From positions 1 through 64,000 of the forward strand of contig NZ_FNNC01000006.1 in NCBI RefSeq assembly GCF_900106595.1: DNA of 64,000 bases. The letters run 5' to 3'. Numbering within the stretch: the stretch's first letter is position 1; each line of letters begins with the position of its first letter. Below the pieces are notes generated by a model, which was not told the origin of the DNA, ran no database searches, and saw only the letters and a program-made list of their open reading frames with translations. The stretch comes from Marinococcus luteus. GTDB lineage: Bacteria > Bacillota > Bacilli > Bacillales > Marinococcaceae. Shown in pieces: positions 59,804 through 64,000 of this stretch. A program made the position numbers and the translations under genes.

Positions 59804-61483
59804 ATGGAACAGGCATGGTGGAAGGAAACAGTCGTTTATCAGATTTACCCGAGAAGCTTCATGGACGCAGATGGGGACGGAATCGGCGATATCCCCGGGA
59901 TTATATCAAAGCTCGATTATCTGCAGGAACTGGGCATCGGGGTAATCTGGGTATGCCCGGTATATGCTTCGCCAAACGACGATAACGGATACGACATCAG
60001 TGATTACCAGGCGATTATGCCGGAATTTGGGACGATGCAGGACTTTGACAGGCTGCTCGGGGAAGTTCATCAGCGGGGGATGCGCCTGATCATGGATCTG
60101 GTCATCAATCATACGTCCGATGAGCATCCGTGGTTTGTGGAATCGCGTTCGTCCAAAGAAAGCAAATACCGGGACTATTACATTTGGAGGCAGCCGGAAA
60201 ATGGCCGGGAGCCAAACAACTGGGGATCCATTTTTGAAGGGTCAGCCTGGGAATGGGACGAGCATACCAAAGAGTATTTTCTGCACGTTTTCTCCCGTAA
60301 GCAGCCGGACTTGAACTGGGAAAACCCGGATGTCCGCCGTGATCTGTACGACATGGTCAACTGGTGGCTCGATAAAGGAATTGATGGATTTCGCATAGAT
60401 GCTATTTCCCATATTAAAAAGAAGCCCGGCCTTCCCGACGTGCCGAATCCGAACAATGAAGATTATCCGCCTTCATTCGACGGCCATTTAAACCAGCCCG
60501 GCATTCAGACATACCTTGAGGAGCTGAAGAAAGAAACATTCGACCATTATGATATTATGACCGTCGGAGAAGCCAACGGAGTAACCATTGAAGAAGCGGA
60601 CGCATGGGTTGGAGAGCAAAACGGCAAATTTAACATGATCTTTCAATTTGACCATGTTGATTTGTGGGGAAAAGGCGGTGACAGCCGGCCGGACATTTTT
60701 GCCCTGAAAGAAATTTTTGCTAAGTGGCAGAAAGGGCTGGACGGTGTCGGCTGGAACGCTTTGTTTTTAGAAAATCATGACCTTCCGCGTTCAGTATCCA
60801 CATGGGGAGATGCGGATAACTACTGGTACGAAACGGCTACGGGACTGGCGACGATGTACTTTTTCATGCAGGGAACGCCGTTCATTTATCAGGGCCAGGA
60901 GATCGGTATGACCAACGTCGAATTTCCTTCCATTGAAGATTACAATGATATCGCCATTCGGAACCTGTACTATAAGGAACGCCAGGCAGGAACGCCGCAC
61001 GAAGATATTATGAAAACAATCTGGAAGACAGGCCGGGACAACTCCCGCACGCCGATGCAGTGGGACAGCGGTCCGGGTGCTGGCTTTACGACAGGTACGC
61101 CCTGGCTGAAGATTAATCCAAATTATTCTTCGATTAATGTCGAACAGGAAAAAAAGAGATCCCCGTCTGTATTTGCTTACTATCAAACATTAATACAGCT
61201 GCGTCAGGAATGGAAAACGCTTGTATACGGTTCATTTGACCTTGCGCTTGTGGACCACCCGCAGGTTATGGCGTATATAAGAACCCTTAAGGGTACCAAA
61301 ATGCTTATCATGGTGAATCTGTACAATGCTGAAACAAGCTGTGAGCTGCCCGAAGAATTTGCAGCCGAGGCCCCGGACCTGATATTAAATAATTACGGGA
61401 ACGCCCAGTCGGAGGGGGCAAAGGAAATTACCCTTCGACCGTTTGAAGCTGTCGTTTATGCTTTAGGAGGTGGCGGTGTATGA
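59804..61483 (+). CDS. GH13 alpha-glucosidase / oligo-1,6-glucosidase
   Basis: A 559-residue cytoplasmic GH13 enzyme. All catalytic segments are intact: DLVINHTSDEHPWF, GFRIDAI with the nucleophile Asp, VGEANGV with the acid/base Glu and ENHDLPR with the third Asp. Layout and length match oligo-1,6-glucosidases, sucrose-cleaving alpha-glucosidases and trehalose-6-phosphate hydrolases; the absence of a PTS gene argues against the last. It would release glucose from the imported sugar. The ATG at 59804 follows AGGAGG, and its end overlaps the GH32 start by four bases (ATGA). Confidence 0.88.
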   Translation: MEQAWWKETVVYQIYPRSFMDADGDGIGDIPGIISKLDYLQELGIGVIWVCPVYASPNDDNGYDISDYQAIMPEFGTMQDFDRLLGEVHQRGMRLIMDLVINHTSDEHPWFVESRSSKESKYRDYYIWRQPENGREPNNWGSIFEGSAWEWDEHTKEYFLHVFSRKQPDLNWENPDVRRDLYDMVNWWLDKGIDGFRIDAISHIKKKPGLPDVPNPNNEDYPPSFDGHLNQPGIQTYLEELKKETFDHYDIMTVGEANGVTIEEADAWVGEQNGKFNMIFQFDHVDLWGKGGDSRPDIFALKEIFAKWQKGLDGVGWNALFLENHDLPRSVSTWGDADNYWYETATGLATMYFFMQGTPFIYQGQEIGMTNVEFPSIEDYNDIAIRNLYYKERQAGTPHEDIMKTIWKTGRDNSRTPMQWDSGPGAGFTTGTPWLKINPNYSSINVEQEKKRSPSVFAYYQTLIQLRQEWKTLVYGSFDLALVDHPQVMAYIRTLKGTKMLIMVNLYNAETSCELPEEFAAEAPDLILNNYGNAQSEGAKEITLRPFEAVVYALGGGGV

Positions 61484-63000
61484 ATCATCAGCAGCAAATA
61501 AACAAAGCGGTGAAAGGTATTGCTTCCATACAAAAGAAAAATAAAAAGGAATACTGGCGTCCCGCCTTTCACATTACAGCACCTGTATCATGGATGAACG
61601 ATCCCAACGGCTTCAGCATGTTTAAGGACGAATATCATTTATTTTATCAGTATCATCCTTACTCACCGGAATGGGATAACATGCACTGGGGACATGTTAA
61701 AAGCCCGGACCTTGTCCACTGGGAGCATCTGCCGCCGGCGCTGGCGCCAAGCGAGCCTTATGATACGGATGGCTGCTTTTCCGGAAGTGCTGTGGAAGCG
61801 GACGGGGAGTTAGTCTTAATGTATACAGGTAATGTATGGACGGGCCCGGATCCGGATGAAGACTTGAAGCAGGTTCAGTGTCTGGCTACAAGTACAGATG
61901 GCCTCCGGTTTGAAAAGCATGTCCAAAATCCTGTAGTCTCAGAAGCTCCTGCAGGAAGAACACATCCGAATCATTTCCGGGATCCAAAAGTGTGGAGAGA
62001 AAATGATTATTATTATGCAGTACTTGGCTCCCGGACAGTAGACAATGTCGGGCAGGCGCTTCTCTACCGGTCAGAAAACCTCCTGGAGTGGGAATTCATG
62101 AACATACTGGCAGCTGGCCGCGGGAATATGGGCTACATGTGGGAATGTCCGGACCTTTTCCGTCTCGATGGTTTTGACGTGCTTGTGATGTCCCCGCAGG
62201 GCGTGCTTCCGGAGGGGGAGAGGTATCATAATCTGCACCAGGCTGTGTACGCCGTAGGCGATCTGGACCTCGAAAAAGGAACGTTTGAATTTGATGTGTT
62301 TCATCCGCTCGATCATGGTTTTGATTTTTATGCCCCGCAGACAACGCTGGACCGCTTTGGGCGCAGAATCGTTATCGGATGGTTTGCCATGTGGGAAAGT
62401 GACATGCCTGAAAAAGAAGAATTGTGGGCCGGTGCGATGAGCCTGCCGCGCGTTTTGTCCTGTGAAGCGGGCCGGTGGAAAAGCCGGCCTCTGCCGGAAA
62501 TGGCAGACCTGCGCAGAGAGGAAGTGAAACGAAGCGGCGTCATCATTGAAGATGAAAGGCAGATAGAAGGTGTCGAAGGAAACTGTCTGGAGCTCCAGGT
62601 TGTTATAGATCCGCAACAGGCAGAACAATGCGGTGTGGATCTTCTCGCAAATGAAAGTACAGGGGAAAAAACGAAGCTTGTATATAATGCACGCGAGCAA
62701 AAAATAACGCTTGATCGTGAAAAATCGGGCACGGGGCCAGGGGGTACAAGAACCACGGACGTTGTTCTGGAAAACGGCCTTTTGCATCTGCATATTTTTA
62801 TTGACCATTCCACGGTAGAGGTATTTATGCAGGGCGGGGAAAAGGTGATGAGTGCCCGCGTCTACCCCGCAGAAGCTTCTACCGGGGTCCGCTTTTTCAG
62901 CGACAGGACAATAGAACTGGTTGAAATCCGGAAATGGAAGCTTTCAAAAAGTATATCGACTGCAGCGCCCGACATGCAGCTGTTATTAAAAAATGAATAA
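61480..63000 (+). CDS. GH32 sucrose hydrolase (invertase/sucrose-6-phosphate hydrolase type)
   Basis: A 506-residue GH32 beta-fructosidase. WMNDPNGF holds the nucleophile Asp, FRDPKVW the transition-state Asp and WECPDLF the acid/base Glu; a C-terminal beta-sandwich follows. It cleaves terminal beta-fructose, from sucrose, sucrose phosphate or fructo-oligosaccharides. No signal peptide is present, so it acts in the cytoplasm on imported substrate. Placed after an ABC transporter instead of a PTS, free sucrose or short fructans is the likely substrate. AGGAGGTGG lies upstream of the ATG, inside the GH13 gene. Confidence 0.9.
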   Translation: MNHQQQINKAVKGIASIQKKNKKEYWRPAFHITAPVSWMNDPNGFSMFKDEYHLFYQYHPYSPEWDNMHWGHVKSPDLVHWEHLPPALAPSEPYDTDGCFSGSAVEADGELVLMYTGNVWTGPDPDEDLKQVQCLATSTDGLRFEKHVQNPVVSEAPAGRTHPNHFRDPKVWRENDYYYAVLGSRTVDNVGQALLYRSENLLEWEFMNILAAGRGNMGYMWECPDLFRLDGFDVLVMSPQGVLPEGERYHNLHQAVYAVGDLDLEKGTFEFDVFHPLDHGFDFYAPQTTLDRFGRRIVIGWFAMWESDMPEKEELWAGAMSLPRVLSCEAGRWKSRPLPEMADLRREEVKRSGVIIEDERQIEGVEGNCLELQVVIDPQQAEQCGVDLLANESTGEKTKLVYNAREQKITLDREKSGTGPGGTRTTDVVLENGLLHLHIFIDHSTVEVFMQGGEKVMSARVYPAEASTGVRFFSDRTIELVEIRKWKLSKSISTAAPDMQLLLKNE

Positions 63001-63001
63001 T

Positions 63002-63037
63002 AAAAGCAGCCGTACCTAAAAACTACGGCTGCTTTTT
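63002..63037. terminator. Bidirectional terminator ending the sugar operon
   Basis: AAAAGCAGCCGTA pairs with TACGGCTGCTTTT around CCTAAAAAC. It lies between the GH32 gene and convergent catE. Confidence 0.88.
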
Positions 63038-63058
63038 ATCGTGGCGCACTGTGAAAGG

Positions 63059-63967
63059 TTATTCGGTCAGCTGGACCATCTGGGCAGAGGACAGGACGGT
63101 ATCCGGAGGATTTACGGTGAGGCATACGACAATGCCCGAAGGATCTGTGACGTATAAAGCATGTTCTTTACGGTGAAACGGATAGCCGGCAGCCTCCAGC
63201 CTTTCAGCGACAGGCTCGAGCGACTGGTCAGAAGGAAGCAAAAGCGTGTACATGTCGATTCCGGTGTTTCGTATGGATGCTTTAGGGGCCTGGGCTCCGG
63301 CCCATGAATTAAGCCCGATGTGGTGATGGTAGCCGCCGGCAGCAGCAAAAAAAGCAGGAAATTTCTGCGGATCGGCGGTCAGTTCAAATCCCAGCACTTC
63401 TACATAAAAACGGTAAGCTTTCTCCATATCTTGCACATGAAGATGCACGTGGCCCATCACAGTTCGAGCCGGCAAGCCGTGCCATTGGGTATTTTCCCCC
63501 TCCTGAAGCAGCTGTTGTTCATGGAGGGGGTCGACAGTCATGTGGACGAATCCGTTACTGTCGTATTTCCATTCAGTTCGGGGGCGGTCACGGTAAACCT
63601 CGATACCGTTTCCGTCCGGATCAGTCAGATAGAGCGCTTCACTGACGCTGTGGTCAGAGGCTCCGAACCGCTCGCCGATGCTGTGAAGATGACGCATTAA
63701 AGCTCCGAGGGACGCGCGGTCCGGAAGAAGAACAGCAAAGTGGTAAAGACCGGCATACGTGCGCGGGGGAGTGACCGAACCTTCCACTTCCCGAAGCATG
63801 ACGAGAGGGAGTTCGTCTGAGGGCACGCCGAGAACAGCGGTAGAAGAGGAATGTCCGAGTATCCGGAGACCGATTACGTTTTCGTAATAAGCAGCGGCCC
63901 GGCGGATATCCTGCACCCTAAGCTGTACAGGTCCGACAGAAACAGCGGGATCAATCACATTAGTCAT
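63059..63967 (-). CDS. catE: VOC family catechol 2,3-dioxygenase-like protein
   Basis: A 302-residue two-module VOC protein similar to CatE (YfiE) of B. subtilis. The Fe(II) ligand positions are visible: a His in MGHVHLHV, a second in YHHHIGLNSW and a late acidic residue, with the substrate segment DPDGNGIEVYRDRP in the first module. It would cleave catechol next to the ring hydroxyls, detoxifying catecholic compounds, complementing the mhq-like cluster at 38.6-42.5 kb. The ATG at 63967 has AAAGGAGCG upstream, and TATAAT on the minus strand near 63990 is a probable -10. No catR-like gene is inside the window. Confidence 0.8.
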   Translation of the reverse strand: MTNVIDPAVSVGPVQLRVQDIRRAAAYYENVIGLRILGHSSSTAVLGVPSDELPLVMLREVEGSVTPPRTYAGLYHFAVLLPDRASLGALMRHLHSIGERFGASDHSVSEALYLTDPDGNGIEVYRDRPRTEWKYDSNGFVHMTVDPLHEQQLLQEGENTQWHGLPARTVMGHVHLHVQDMEKAYRFYVEVLGFELTADPQKFPAFFAAAGGYHHHIGLNSWAGAQAPKASIRNTGIDMYTLLLPSDQSLEPVAERLEAAGYPFHRKEHALYVTDPSGIVVCLTVNPPDTVLSSAQMVQLTE

Positions 63968-64000
63968 GGGTGAACGCTCCTTTGTTATTTATTATAGTAT

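Noticed and set aside
62071-62808. 245-codon minus-strand frame inside the GH32 gene
   Set aside because: Antisense shadow; the plus strand has all GH32 catalytic motifs and strong coding signals.

Overview
The window is a 64 kb chromosomal piece from a Firmicute of the family Bacillaceae. The evidence is strong AGGAGG-type ribosome binding sites, frequent GTG and TTG starts, many U-tailed hairpin terminators, and Bacillus-type gene sets (citR/citA, an mhq quinone-stress cluster, MpsC-like proteins, catE). The exported proteins are rich in Asp and Glu (lipoproteins at 237 and 56719, surface protein at 24494), which suggests a halophilic or haloalkaliphilic lifestyle; this is inference. No tRNA, rRNA, insertion sequence, CRISPR array or prophage gene was seen.

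Layout. 1-10 kb: the end of trxB, a PQQ-dependent sugar dehydrogenase lipoprotein, an MpsC/DUF2294 protein, a DUF2254 membrane protein, a universal stress protein, an HSL-type esterase, an ATP-grasp/M20 gene pair and a second MpsC paralogue. 10-24 kb: YihY membrane protein, SDR/TetR divergent pair, a pRiA4b-ORF3-like protein divergent from a DUF2075 nuclease-helicase, an AbrB-type membrane protein, DUF2252 protein, citR/citA, a diguanylate cyclase and two small genes. 24-37 kb is an exopolysaccharide region: a secreted beta-helix protein, pelD-E-A(deacetylase)-F-G on the minus strand, and divergently a separate GH114 hydrolase, galE and a LysM polysaccharide deacetylase. 37-46 kb: an unusual CHAD-domain fusion, an mhq-like quinone/electrophile resistance cluster with two palindromic operators, and a NUDIX/DUF3427 helicase pair whose helicase carries an in-frame amber codon. 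46-52 kb: mixed enzymes, an acyltransferase and a tandem pair of small unknown paralogues. 52-55 kb: a Fur-boxed FecCD/FecCD/FecE iron transporter without a binding protein. 55-63 kb: a LacI-controlled sugar operon (ABC transporter, GH13, GH32), then catE.

The most unusual signal is a family of four structured leader RNAs (4611-4684, 4820-4891 and 9298-9366 on the minus strand, 10716-10784 on the plus strand). Each has a GGCAGYAA block, a small hairpin, a URAGCC block that forms the 5' arm of an intrinsic terminator, and a U-run. GGC in the first block can pair with the GCC that the terminator needs, so each looks like a transcription attenuator or riboswitch. They precede a universal stress protein (two in tandem), the ATP-grasp/M20 pair and yihY. 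Two have a sigma-B-like promoter at exactly the same distance, and a third has a weaker one. I could not assign them to a known RNA class.

Functional links: the diguanylate cyclase (22288) could feed c-di-GMP to PelD (RxxD I-site at residues 365-368), and galE could supply the UDP-sugar for Pel. MhqR-like palindromes would switch on two VOC dioxygenases, an esterase and possibly a quinone reductase under quinone stress. The LacI regulator would control import and intracellular hydrolysis of a sucrose-type or mixed gluco-/fructo-oligosaccharide.
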